From contig NZ_JAHHZN010000022.1 of assembly GCF_018760735.1 (NCBI RefSeq), positions 1-64,000 of the forward strand: a stretch of 64,000 nucleotides of DNA, in the 5' to 3' direction. Numbering within the stretch: position 1 is the stretch's first letter; the number at the start of each line of letters is the position of its first letter. Below the pieces are notes generated by a model. That model made no database searches and was not told where the DNA came from. It was given only the letters and a program-made list of their open reading frames with translations. Below are positions 51,928 through 60,936 of the stretch, piece after piece. Both the position numbers and the translations under genes were made by a program. The DNA is from Hymenobacter piscis. Its GTDB lineage: Bacteria; Bacteroidota; Bacteroidia; Cytophagales; Hymenobacteraceae.

Positions 51928-53190
51928 TTACCGGGCATTAAGGCTGGCTTCAATACGCTGTAACAGGTCCATCTCCAGGTCACTCACGAGCGGCGTGTTG
52001 CGTTGGGGGCGGGTGTCGGCTAAGCGGTTGCTGACGTTGGCCAATTCGCGCTGCTCGGCTGTGGTCAGCGTTTTTTCGCGGGCTTTAAGCTGCGTATACT
52101 TTTGTTTGGCCGTTTCCACTTCTCGGCTCTCATCAGTGGCCAAACCAAATACTGGCGACATCAGTAGCTGATTGACCAGCAACTGTTGCGGCGATCCAAT
52201 GAAGGGCACTAGTTCCACTGCCTGTCGGGCATTACGCCGTAGAGCAAACAACTCATCTTCACCAGCCTGTTGCGCCGTTAGAGCCGAATGTGTAGTAGCT
52301 ACTATCTGGAAGTTGGGCAGCTTCTGACTGATAAAGTCGTAAAGTAGCCGCTGCCATTTGGGATGCAGGTGCAGGTCTATTTCATCGAGCAGCAGCAAGC
52401 CTCGGGCGTGCAGGGGCCGGCGGTGGTCGCGGAAGGTTTCTGTCACGCGGTACAGCAGGTCGCCAATCCAAGCAGCCATGTTCTGGTAGCCATCGCTGAG
52501 TTGTTCCAGCGGTATCAGCCCGTCGCTCGTTTCAAATAGTACCTGCTTTTGGCGCTTGTCAATCGAGTGAAATGAAATGCCCGGCAGGAAACTGTTGAGC
52601 GCCTCCCGTATCACCGCTAGGCCACTTTTACCATTACGGTAGTCAAGGTCCATGATCCAAGCGGCCAATGGGTGCAGCGTGGCCCCGGCATCAAACAAAT
52701 TGCGAATATTGCCGGCCCGGCTGCCGTACCGGCTCGCTTCGGAATAGCTCATGGTACTGGCCGCATCGCTGACCAGCCGACGGCTGGCGCCGTAGCCAAC
52801 CACAAAATAGTTACGATCGGCATTGTCGATGGCGTCATCTATCAGTTGTAGTACCTTTTGATTGTTGGAAATCAGCCGCGAGAGGGTATCGCCCCGCCTG
52901 ATTTTCAGAGCCAGTTCCCGCTCCTCGCCTTTCTTGGTTGTCAGGCACGCTCGAATGGTGCAGGACGGCTTGCCCAGCGCAATCCAGCTGTCGAGGTTAC
53001 CCACAATTTCGCCCAGGGCATTGCTGCCGCAGGTTATCAGTGCAATGGCTTTGAGCAGGTTGCTTTTGCCAGTGCCGTTCTCGCCCAGCAGCAGCGTCCA
53101 CTGCCGGTTACGGGTGGCAGTTACCTCAAAGTCCAACTCCAGCTTGGCGAGGCATTTGAAGTTTTGCAGTGTGAGCTTGCGTAGGAACAT
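51928..53190 (-). CDS. AAA ATPase of ABC/SMC type, PtuA-like
   Basis: A protein of 420 residues. It starts MFLRKLTLQNFKCLAKLELD with Walker A GENGTGKS (36-43), Q-loop region, signature-like PLEQLSDGYQNMAAWIGDLL, Walker B GLLLLDEIDLHLHP (D269, E270) and H-loop VATTHSALTAQQ. A helical C-terminal segment (about 350-400) may bind the nuclease. This is the PtuA/OLD-type layout without a Toprim domain. It lies 36 bases after the helicase gene and 2 bases before the HNH gene on the same strand. In Septu the ATPase holds the nuclease inactive until infection. Confidence 0.85.
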   Translation of the reverse strand: MFLRKLTLQNFKCLAKLELDFEVTATRNRQWTLLLGENGTGKSNLLKAIALITCGSNALGEIVGNLDSWIALGKPSCTIRACLTTKKGEERELALKIRRGDTLSRLISNNQKVLQLIDDAIDNADRNYFVVGYGASRRLVSDAASTMSYSEASRYGSRAGNIRNLFDAGATLHPLAAWIMDLDYRNGKSGLAVIREALNSFLPGISFHSIDKRQKQVLFETSDGLIPLEQLSDGYQNMAAWIGDLLYRVTETFRDHRRPLHARGLLLLDEIDLHLHPKWQRLLYDFISQKLPNFQIVATTHSALTAQQAGEDELFALRRNARQAVELVPFIGSPQQLLVNQLLMSPVFGLATDESREVETAKQKYTQLKAREKTLTTAEQRELANVSNRLADTRPQRNTPLVSDLEMDLLQRIEASLNAR

Positions 53191-53226
53191 AATCGGTGGG
53201 GTCGGTGGGAAGGAGATGAGCTACTG

Positions 53227-56200
53227 CTAAGCACTGCCGATAACCCGCAGCGGTACCCCGGCCAGGTCATGCACGAAATTTTGAGTGACGCCCAGTAATT
53301 TAAGAATTTCGTCGCCCACGTTAGCTTGGCTGATGGAAGGCTGCACGATGATAAATGCAAACTCGACGGGCAGTTGCCTTTTGGCGAGGCGCTTCAGGTT
53401 TTCGAGGTCTTGCAAGGTCCCTTTCTCCAAGCGGCTGCGAGAAACTCCTTTTTTCGTTTTGGGGTCGCGCCGCAACAGGTGTTGGAAGAGTGCCTCGGGG
53501 CGGCGGTGTTTCCAGTGCACCGAGCGTTGGGTTTGTCCGCACACTTCGTACAGGTTTTTCACGGCCTTGCCGACCTTGCCTTTCTGCGCGTACTTAAGGT
53601 GAAACAGCTCCACCGCTATTTTGTCGGCGTGCAGCTTGATGGTCACCACGTCGGCCGCCTCACCCGAGCTGTCATCGTCGTAAATGATGTCGTAATCCTC
53701 CTGCTGCAACTCTTGAATTACCCGGTACTGCACAGAGTCCGTGATGGGCAAGACGCCCTGCGACTCCGCGCTGATATCCACTCCCGTCCAGTCCCAGGCT
53801 TCAATGGCGGCGGCTGGAAACAAGCCAATGGACTGCTTCAGCGCTAGGTGGTCGTTGCCCTGCACCGATGAGCCGTCGGCAAACCAGACTGTGGGCGGAA
53901 ATTGCTGTAAGAATTGAGCGGCTTCCACCTCGCGCCGGCCGTAGACGGCGTGCGTTACGGGACCGGTTAGCTGCGTAACGGCATAGTGAGGGTACATGGC
54001 TCCTGGCTCCCCGGCTTCTTGTAGAGTAATCCGAAACGTGGTTTGCTGGGTGTCGCTGGCCAGCACAAAATCAACGGTGGTAGAGCTGAACGCTCCCGTC
54101 AGTTCCAACGTGGCGCAGGATAAATCGACCAGTTCCGTGCCCAGCCGAAATTTGTAGTACACTTCACTTTCGGCGTACAAATCTTCGTGCCAATCAATCC
54201 AGACGGGGTCGCTCGGCGGAAATTCGCGCACGTAGACCGGTACCAGTGTGGCCTTCAGAAACTGGTTCGGGTCGATGCTGTTGTCCAGTAGCTGTTTCCC
54301 AATTTTGCTGCACCACTTCGTAAACACGCTCAGATTGTTCTCGCGCATGAGCCAGATGCGTCCCTTGTAGGAAGCACCCTGGTTGCGCTGCTTGCCGTTT
54401 TCGTAACCGGTACCCATCACGAAGGTTTTTTCGCCCTTTTGCTGCTCCAGCAGGCTGACGGCCTCCTCCAGGTCGCGCCCTACCAGCATCCGAAACCGAA
54501 TATTCTTGCCCAGATGGTTGCGCAGGCCCACGTTCTGCAGGTTGATGCGGTGCAGACCGTCGAAGGTTTTGAATACGTCGACGCCCCGAATCAACTGAGC
54601 ACCTTTTCCAATAATGGCTTGGGCCAGGGGCTCGTACAGCGACGAGTTATCGGAACTGTTGATGAAAAGCAGGTTGAGCCGTGTATCCCAAAACACGACG
54701 ATGATGCGCCAGGTAAGCTGGTACACCTCTTTGGAATCCAGCCAGTCCACTCCCTGCTGGTGAGCCGTTAGGATGAGCAGCAGTTTATCATCGCGGTTCA
54801 GGTCATCGAATTTGTAGAATGCCTTATCGTAGTCGGGCAGCCCGGCCGCGAAATTGGCTGGGTGCCACGTATCGGTAGGGTTGCGGTACACCACCGTGCT
54901 AAGCTTGATCTTGATGTTGGCAATGGGCAGCTTGGCCTCGTCGAGCTTCGAAAAGCCGGCTAACAGCTTATTGAAGTCCACTGCTTCGCTGATGCGGGCC
55001 TGGCCCATGTTGGCCAGCAACTGATTCCAATTGGCATCGCTGGCGTACAAGTCATCTAACTCTTCGCCTACGTCGGGGTCGGCAATGTTGGCGATAAAGC
55101 AGGCGTTGCCCAGCTGCTCATCAAACTTGGTGCGCGTGAAGCGGCCGGCCAGTTGCAGCGTGATGGGCAGGCTCTTGCGAATGTCGTGGAAGGCGGCAAT
55201 TTTCAGCTCCGGCAGGTCGAAGCCCTCCCCCAGCATGTTTACGCACACGATGATGCGAGCCTGCCGCCCTACAATCCGGCTCAACGTTTCCTTGGCCCCA
55301 GCCATGCCCGAATACAGCAATACTGGATTCAGGTCAGCGTGCGGGGCGTATAATTTATACACTTGGCGGGCCCGCTCCTTGGTGGAGCAACGAGCCATCA
55401 GAATATGGTTGTGACCCGCCGCCAAATCTTCTCGTAGCCGCGCCAGGGCTACGTCGGCAATAGCCTGGTCTGCGAGTTCTGGCTTGAACACGCTCACCGG
55501 CTTAAATTCGATGGTTTTGTAGTAGCCTTGCCGCTGGGCCTCACTCAGGGGAAAATTGAACAGGATGTTGCCTTCAAGCCGCTGGCCGTCGTTGCGAAAC
55601 GGTGTAGCGGTGAACTGTAGGACTTTGCGGCCGTCGAAATGGTCTTTGACGTACTGCCAGGAGGTTGCCTTAACGTGGTGCGCCTCATCAATGAACACGT
55701 GGGAGCATTCAGTAGCCAAGTGCTTCAACTGGGCCGGACTGAGCGTCTGCAGAATGGCCATGGTGGCCACCACCACGTTGCTTTGCCTCACGAACTGCTC
55801 GAATTCAGCTGGATCAGCGAATGACTGGCGCATGATGCCCACGGCAGGGTAGCTGGCGGCACTTCCCACAATACCAAACTCCTTGAGCAGCCCCAGCATA
55901 ATGAACTTCTCGGCAATTTGAGTGCGGAGTGCGTCGGAGGGCACAATGACAAGAAGCTTCTGGCATTGATTGGCAATCAGCACCGCCAGCATGGTTTCCG
56001 TCTTGCCGGTGCCGGTGGGCAATACCACGATGCCCGTATCAACCGGTAACTTTAAATGACCGAGCACTGAATAGATAGCCCCGAGTTGGGGCTGGCGTAG
56101 CCCGTTCACGCCCGCATCCCGGTCTTCTTCTACAAATGCAAAGTTCCCCCGCCAAGTATGCGTGATGGTGGCGGGGTCAGCAGCTGCGGCCCGGTCGCCT

Positions 56201-56478
56201 TTCAGCCACTGTTTGAGCTTGATTTTTCCGTTGTTCCAAGCCGCTAGGGTTGGTTTCTGCCGGGTTTGAATGATGTAGGTTTCTTCCGCCGGTAAGTCAT
56301 TCGGGTCTGCCGTCAGATAAAGACTCATGTCGGTTGCTTGCACACGCAGCCCCGTCAGGTGCAGCGTTGCCGTGACGGAAGACAGCTTGTTGCCCCGGCG
56401 CAGTAGCCTAGTAATCGTATTCTTGCGAGCTGTTGCGAAGGAATTTTCTTCACGCCAGTCAGGTAGCACAAAATCCAT
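53227..56478 (-). CDS. large DEAD/DEAH-box helicase with a possible C-terminal nuclease domain
   Basis: A protein of 1083 residues. After an N-terminal domain (about 1-135) comes a superfamily 2 helicase: motif I VVLPTGTGKTE (K159), motif II FIDEAHH (D264-H267), motif III FTATPF, and motif VI QLAGRFTRTKF. A long middle region has no recognised fold. Near the C-terminus ADVVTIKLHADKIAVELFHLKYA (E957, K962) looks like the core strands of a PD-(D/E)xK-type nuclease. ATG 56478 is chosen; it starts 79 bases after the DUF2235 gene and precedes the ATPase-HNH pair. The nuclease call is inference. Confidence 0.85.
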   Translation of the reverse strand: MDFVLPDWREENSFATARKNTITRLLRRGNKLSSVTATLHLTGLRVQATDMSLYLTADPNDLPAEETYIIQTRQKPTLAAWNNGKIKLKQWLKGDRAAAADPATITHTWRGNFAFVEEDRDAGVNGLRQPQLGAIYSVLGHLKLPVDTGIVVLPTGTGKTETMLAVLIANQCQKLLVIVPSDALRTQIAEKFIMLGLLKEFGIVGSAASYPAVGIMRQSFADPAEFEQFVRQSNVVVATMAILQTLSPAQLKHLATECSHVFIDEAHHVKATSWQYVKDHFDGRKVLQFTATPFRNDGQRLEGNILFNFPLSEAQRQGYYKTIEFKPVSVFKPELADQAIADVALARLREDLAAGHNHILMARCSTKERARQVYKLYAPHADLNPVLLYSGMAGAKETLSRIVGRQARIIVCVNMLGEGFDLPELKIAAFHDIRKSLPITLQLAGRFTRTKFDEQLGNACFIANIADPDVGEELDDLYASDANWNQLLANMGQARISEAVDFNKLLAGFSKLDEAKLPIANIKIKLSTVVYRNPTDTWHPANFAAGLPDYDKAFYKFDDLNRDDKLLLILTAHQQGVDWLDSKEVYQLTWRIIVVFWDTRLNLLFINSSDNSSLYEPLAQAIIGKGAQLIRGVDVFKTFDGLHRINLQNVGLRNHLGKNIRFRMLVGRDLEEAVSLLEQQKGEKTFVMGTGYENGKQRNQGASYKGRIWLMRENNLSVFTKWCSKIGKQLLDNSIDPNQFLKATLVPVYVREFPPSDPVWIDWHEDLYAESEVYYKFRLGTELVDLSCATLELTGAFSSTTVDFVLASDTQQTTFRITLQEAGEPGAMYPHYAVTQLTGPVTHAVYGRREVEAAQFLQQFPPTVWFADGSSVQGNDHLALKQSIGLFPAAAIEAWDWTGVDISAESQGVLPITDSVQYRVIQELQQEDYDIIYDDDSSGEAADVVTIKLHADKIAVELFHLKYAQKGKVGKAVKNLYEVCGQTQRSVHWKHRRPEALFQHLLRRDPKTKKGVSRSRLEKGTLQDLENLKRLAKRQLPVEFAFIIVQPSISQANVGDEILKLLGVTQNFVHDLAGVPLRVIGSA

Positions 56479-56557
56479 ACAGTGCACAAGGAAACAGGAA
56501 TAAACCCTTAAACTAGGCAGAAAACCCGAGGACAGTGGCAATAGAATGTTCTCAATT

Positions 56558-57580
56558 CTAGGCTGTGGTCGGCACGTTGGCAGGATGGTAGGTGGCGGCC
56601 GCGTGCTGCTGCCGTCGCCGCACACTCTCGTCTACTACTTCATGTGTGTGCTGCCCAACTCCCACTGGCCGCAACCGCCGGCCCAGTAGGCGATAAAACC
56701 ACGTCATGGAGTCGCGCAGCTCATCCCCGAACCAAGGGCGGTAGAATTTGAGAAATTGTTCGTCTACGCCTAGGCCCAGCGCAACGGCTTTCTCCTTTAT
56801 CCAGTGTAGCGTGCAATTGGCCAGGCCGTCGTGCTCGTAGCCCCCGCCTACGTTGGTATGCACGCCGGCGAACCACCGCTGCTCTAGTATTTGGTCGGGC
56901 GCCGGATTTTCCCAAAGGGTCGGCTTAAATGTGCGCCGCTGCTCGTCAATGGCCAGTGCATGGTATGCGTGGCGGATAATGGGACTTAGGCGGGCATCGT
57001 GAAACTCGTAGCGCCGACGGTTGAAGAGCGTGAACCAATTTAGAGGCAAGCCCAACGCCCCGACCGTATCCCACACTCCGATAAAATCAATATTGACCGT
57101 GCGGGCCTCATGGGCGGCCCGGAAAGCATCTACCTGCTGCTGCCAAACAGTTTGGTCAGCATCGGCCGGCGGGCGTTGGCGGTATAGGGCATATGCCTCG
57201 GGCACAAAAAAATCGTGGGCCTTAGGCAGTAGCCCTAAATGCTGGATGAGACCAGCCAAGCTCCGCACGGAGTAGGCACCCCGGCTGAAACCGAAGAAGA
57301 AAATAGTATCGTCGGCCGCGTAATTGTATAGCAGAAAGCGGTAAGCCTCCCGGATATTGCGGTCAAGCCCAGCTCCGATACCGCCCCCAAGCCAACGATC
57401 TAGGCCAGGATTGTTGCCCACACCTTCATCGTAATAAGTAACTTGCACGGTACCGTCCGACGCCACGGGCTGAATAGCGCGCACCATCTTCATAACATTG
57501 GTGGGCTTTCGTTTACGTCGGTCTAAGTTCTCGGCTTTGTTCCAAGTACCGTCGCACAGTACAATCAATCGTTTGCTCAT
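56558..57580 (-). CDS. DUF2235 alpha/beta-hydrolase (phospholipase-like)
   Basis: A protein of 340 residues beginning MSKRLIVLCDGTWNKAENLD, the DUF2235 start. The nucleophile elbow GFSRGAYSVRSLAGL carries the catalytic Ser. Then come IDFIGVWDTVGALGLPLNWF (acidic residue) and WFAGVHTNVGGGYEHDGLAN (catalytic His region). DUF2235 includes type VI secretion phospholipases, so membrane lipids are possible substrates. Here it is the first gene of a leftward unit with helicase, ATPase and HNH nuclease. It diverges from the 173-aa gene with only 40 bases between ATG codons. As a defence effector it is not one I recognise. Confidence 0.88.
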   Translation of the reverse strand: MSKRLIVLCDGTWNKAENLDRRKRKPTNVMKMVRAIQPVASDGTVQVTYYDEGVGNNPGLDRWLGGGIGAGLDRNIREAYRFLLYNYAADDTIFFFGFSRGAYSVRSLAGLIQHLGLLPKAHDFFVPEAYALYRQRPPADADQTVWQQQVDAFRAAHEARTVNIDFIGVWDTVGALGLPLNWFTLFNRRRYEFHDARLSPIIRHAYHALAIDEQRRTFKPTLWENPAPDQILEQRWFAGVHTNVGGGYEHDGLANCTLHWIKEKAVALGLGVDEQFLKFYRPWFGDELRDSMTWFYRLLGRRLRPVGVGQHTHEVVDESVRRRQQHAAATYHPANVPTTA

Positions 57581-57620
57581 AGACGCTGGCAGCCCCGCGG
57601 CTGTAATAAGGTAGACTACA

Positions 57621-58142
57621 ATGTTCCGCTTTGACAATTTAGACGATACGACCCGCCACTACATGCTCATGGAAGTGGAGCAATCCATCAAAACCAGTCA
57701 ACTGCACCTAAGTAGGCGATTCACAACGCAGGGCCAAGAGCGGTATCCCGACCTGCTGCGCGAGGCCGTGCGGACGGGTAACGAAGATAGTTTAACCGCC
57801 GCATTACAACAGTATCAGTGCTTCGCGGAACGGGAACCCTACGGTGCTGGCACCCGCCGGGTACCTACCACCGCCGCTCGCACCTTTGCTGAAGGTGAAT
57901 TTAATGCGTTTTACATGCGCGGAGTGTGTCACCGGGCCATCCAGGAAGGATGCCAAGTAGAGGTATACCGGGCTAGGGAGGTAACAAGCACCCGACCATC
58001 TTCGGTGCTGATTGAGGGCCAACAACACGACCCCAAACGGGCGCTGCTTTTATTACGGCACAGTCCCAGCGGTCAGCATCGGGGGCCTGGCGTACCAGCA
58101 GGGTCCAACTCGGGCATGAGCTTACGCTTGGTAAAAAGCTAG
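57621..58142 (+). CDS. unknown 173-aa protein at the head of the rightward defence unit
   Basis: A protein of 173 residues, soluble, with no signal or membrane segment. Visible blocks are MFRFDNLDDTTRHYMLMEVE, an aromatic/acidic core AEGEFNAFYMRGVCHRAIQE, and a Gly/Ser-rich end (GVPAGSNSGMSLRLVKS). I recall no named family. It shares a 40-base divergent promoter region with the DUF2235 gene and precedes an ATPase-HNH pair by 67 bases. It could therefore be a sensor, regulator or inhibitor of either unit. It appears intact, and its base composition matches the rest of the island. Confidence 0.7.
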   Translation: MFRFDNLDDTTRHYMLMEVEQSIKTSQLHLSRRFTTQGQERYPDLLREAVRTGNEDSLTAALQQYQCFAEREPYGAGTRRVPTTAARTFAEGEFNAFYMRGVCHRAIQEGCQVEVYRAREVTSTRPSSVLIEGQQHDPKRALLLLRHSPSGQHRGPGVPAGSNSGMSLRLVKS

Positions 58143-58209
58143 TATTGCTACCAATACATTAGTGGCCGTTGCCAGAATTTATCCAGTACCTGATTGAACA
58201 CTGTGCGTT

Positions 58210-59784
58210 ATGCAGTTTATCGTTTATCCCTGGCGTAAAAATGCGCCTGCTTCCCAACCGCTTACAGCCCATCTATCAACCAACGATTGGAATGACTATA
58301 ATTTTGTTACAATGCATTTCCTGACGGTATTTGATGCCAAAGGTGAAGCACACGATATCGGCCAAGTAAAGATTGGTGAAATAGGGCAGCAGCCGGACCA
58401 AACGCGTACAGACTTGCCTATGAAGTTCGAATACCTGCCGGAGCGGTTCTTTTCGCTAGGGCAGAGCGACTCTTTCTACAGCAACTTGCAACGATTAGGC
58501 GGCGAACTGAACGAGTTGATTTTAGGGGCACTGCATGATATCGCCTACAGCCAAGAAAGCTATGAGCGTGCCATCGGGGAGCAGGTTACGCAACGTTCGC
58601 TGCTGCGCGATATTACCCCACTGACTGTACAGGGGCAGTTCCGCCGGCTGGCACGCGGGGGCGAACGGCTTTCACGCTACCAATTTGCTTACCAGCTCCC
58701 TAATCCTGGGCGCCGCCGCAGCAACCAGCCCCCAGTGAGCCTGACATTCGACGTACTACCAGAATCCAACCCGCCGACTAATGTACACGTGGTCATCGGC
58801 CGTAACGGCGTGGGCAAAACGCACCTGCTACAGGGAATGACACAGGCTTTAGTAGCCGAGGCGGGCACCTCTAGGGAGGGAGGCACCTTCCTAGCTCAAA
58901 ATAAAGCAGTATCCCGTGAGAAGCTATTTGCCAACGTTGTATCAGTAACTTTCAGTGCGTTTGATCCATTCGACCCGTTGCCAGAAGGGTTAGCTAGCAC
59001 GACGGGGCTGAAGTATGCTTATGTTGGTCTGAAGCAGCAGCCCAGTATCGATGGCAATGCAACAGGCCTGAAAAGCCATCAAGATTTACAGGAGGAATTT
59101 GCTAGCAGCCTGCGGACCTGCCGACGGAAGGCCCGGCTTGACCGGCTGCGGCGCGCAGTTGCAGCACTCGAAACTGACCCCGTGTTTCGGGACAATGGCA
59201 TCCGTGAACTACTGGCCCAAACTGGCTCCGATGCCGAGCTGGTAAGTGCTACCGAAGCGGCAGAGCGGCGAGTCAGCACCGAAGCCGCGAAATGGTTTGG
59301 CCGGCTTAGCTCCGGTCATAAAATCGTATTGCTGACTATTGTACGACTGGTAGAAACTGTGGAAGAGCGTACACTAGTGCTACTCGACGAGCCGGAGGCG
59401 CACCTGCACCCGCCCTTGCTGGCCGCGTTTGTGCGGGCTCTGTCCGACTTACTGGTGAACCGCAATGGCGTCGCCCTTATTGCGACCCATTCACCCGTGG
59501 TGCTGCAGGAGGTACCGAAATGCTGCGTATGGAAGCTGCGCCGGCACGGTGCCACGCTGCTGGCAGAAAGGCCCGAGATGGAAACCTTCGGCGAGAACGT
59601 AGGAATACTCACGCGTGAAGCATTCGGATTGGAAGTAACCGAGGCGGGGTTTCACCAATTGTTGCGCGAAGCCGTGCGCGAACGAGGAAGCTATGCGGAA
59701 GTGCTGGAGCAGTTTGCCGGACAATTAGGAATGGAAGCAAAAGCTTTAGTGCGGGCGCTGACTATCACCCAAAACAACCGTTAG
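58210..59784 (+). CDS. second ABC/SMC-type ATPase, PtuA-like
   Basis: A protein of 524 residues. A unique N-terminal region (about 1-170) precedes the ATPase: Walker A VVIGRNGVGKTHLLQGM (K203), signature-like GRLSSGHKIVLLTIVRLVE, Walker B LVLLDEPEAHLHPPLL (D393, E394), H-loop ALIATHSPVVLQEV. A C-terminal helical part ends the protein. It differs clearly from the ATPase at 51928 (extra 100 residues, different motifs), so it is not a recent duplicate. The HNH gene follows after 9 bases, again the Septu arrangement. Confidence 0.87.
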   Translation: MQFIVYPWRKNAPASQPLTAHLSTNDWNDYNFVTMHFLTVFDAKGEAHDIGQVKIGEIGQQPDQTRTDLPMKFEYLPERFFSLGQSDSFYSNLQRLGGELNELILGALHDIAYSQESYERAIGEQVTQRSLLRDITPLTVQGQFRRLARGGERLSRYQFAYQLPNPGRRRSNQPPVSLTFDVLPESNPPTNVHVVIGRNGVGKTHLLQGMTQALVAEAGTSREGGTFLAQNKAVSREKLFANVVSVTFSAFDPFDPLPEGLASTTGLKYAYVGLKQQPSIDGNATGLKSHQDLQEEFASSLRTCRRKARLDRLRRAVAALETDPVFRDNGIRELLAQTGSDAELVSATEAAERRVSTEAAKWFGRLSSGHKIVLLTIVRLVETVEERTLVLLDEPEAHLHPPLLAAFVRALSDLLVNRNGVALIATHSPVVLQEVPKCCVWKLRRHGATLLAERPEMETFGENVGILTREAFGLEVTEAGFHQLLREAVRERGSYAEVLEQFAGQLGMEAKALVRALTITQNNR

Positions 59785-59793
59785 GTCAGGCCC

Positions 59794-60639
59794 ATGCGTA
59801 GTTTACCAATACCCACCTTGCAGGCTCGGGAGGTGTTCGAAACATGCATCAGCCGGGTGCGCAATCCCAACCTGCGCACCCGGCTTCAGGCTGTAGCTGC
59901 TTTAGTCGAGCAAGAAGCAGCCAACTTCGAGGCGTCGGTGCGGGCAGGCACGATGCATGCGGTGTCACAGCAAGGCGTGTTGAATGGTGATGTGCTGGCT
60001 GAAGAGATGGAAAAGGTTTACACCAACCGTATGGCAAAGGCTGACACGCCCGGCCGGCCGATATATGATGCTCTGCTGGCGGCTCCTGCTTATGGCCGCT
60101 GTCCGCTCTGCAACCAGCGCACAGTGTCGACACTCGACCACCAGCTACCCAAAACCACGCATTCGGCTTTGGTAGTAGCTCCACTGAATCTGGTGCCCGC
60201 CTGCAAAGATTGTAACACGACGAAGCTAGACAAGCTGCCAGCCTCAGCAGCCGAGGTAACGCTGCATCCATATTTCGATAACGTCGAAACAGTTACATGG
60301 CTGAAAGCCCGCGTGCATCGTACCACGCCCGCGGCGGTGGAGTTTTACGTGGAGCGTCCCGATACTTGGGACAACGTGCTAGCTGAGCGTGTGGAAACGC
60401 ACTTCACGCTTTTCAAGTTAGCAGCGCTCTACGCCTCACACGCCGCTGAAGAATTAGCCGGTCAGCAGTTTATTCTCGCACAACTACATGCTACCAGTGG
60501 CGGAACAGGGGTGCAGGAACATTTGCGTGACCAAGCTATTACCCGCCGCAACGTTCAACTCAATTCCTGGCAAACAGCTTGCTACGCGGCATTAGCAGAA
60601 GATGATTGGTATTGCGACGGTGGGTTCCGGGTGTTGTAA
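59794..60639 (+). CDS. second HNH endonuclease, PtuB-like
   Basis: A protein of 281 residues. The HNH core is GRCPLCNQRTVSTLDHQLPK: zinc C103/C106, catalytic D115-H116. It continues LVVAPLNLVPACKDCNTTKL with the second zinc pair C137/C140 and N141. The N-terminal helical region (about 1-95) may contact the ATPase. It ends 5 bases before the stop of the opposite-strand 92-aa gene of the CBASS operon. It is unlike the HNH protein at 51080 outside the active site. Target nucleic acid is unknown. Confidence 0.87.
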   Translation: MRSLPIPTLQAREVFETCISRVRNPNLRTRLQAVAALVEQEAANFEASVRAGTMHAVSQQGVLNGDVLAEEMEKVYTNRMAKADTPGRPIYDALLAAPAYGRCPLCNQRTVSTLDHQLPKTTHSALVVAPLNLVPACKDCNTTKLDKLPASAAEVTLHPYFDNVETVTWLKARVHRTTPAAVEFYVERPDTWDNVLAERVETHFTLFKLAALYASHAAEELAGQQFILAQLHATSGGTGVQEHLRDQAITRRNVQLNSWQTACYAALAEDDWYCDGGFRVL

Positions 60640-60644
60640 ATAGC

Positions 60645-60923
60645 TCATTGAGCTTCGAATGGCGGCACTTTGGCAAATACAATTTCAGTCTGCTCGGCAG
60701 GATGGGGCGCTACATGAATGGCCAAAAAAGCCTCCCATGAATCGTAAATGACCAAACTGCTAAAGCCTGGCTTATCTAGCCGTAAATCAGAACGCCAGCA
60801 AGCTACCACCTGTCCTGTGTGAAAGATAGTACCATCTAACACGCGGCCGGTACCACTTATACCGGTTTCGTCGGCATGCCGAATTAGCGTAAAGAGACGA
60901 GGGGCATCAGTAATAGCAGTCAT
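60645..60923 (-). CDS. small 92-aa protein at the end of the CBASS operon, unknown
   Basis: A protein of 92 residues beginning MTAITDAPRLFTLIRHADET and containing GRVLDGTIFHTGQVVACWRS and SSLVIYDSWEAFLAIHVAPH. No signal or membrane segment. ATG 60923 lies 13 bases after the stop of the HNH-SAVED effector gene, in the same direction, so it is probably co-transcribed. An upstream TTG at 60944 would overlap that gene. I know of no standard CBASS component of this kind; it could be accessory or unrelated cargo. Confidence 0.65.
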   Translation of the reverse strand: MTAITDAPRLFTLIRHADETGISGTGRVLDGTIFHTGQVVACWRSDLRLDKPGFSSLVIYDSWEAFLAIHVAPHPAEQTEIVFAKVPPFEAQ

Positions 60924-60936
60924 GAGAAGCTGTTTT

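Noticed and set aside
51080..53190. Retron Ec78-like system (ATPase and HNH nuclease with reverse transcriptase and ncRNA)
   Set aside because: No reverse transcriptase gene is present next to the ATPase-HNH pair, nor near the second pair.
53227..56478. Helicase as the HsdR subunit of a type I restriction system or as Hachiman HamB
   Set aside because: No methyltransferase or specificity subunit is nearby, and no DUF1837 (HamA) gene accompanies it.
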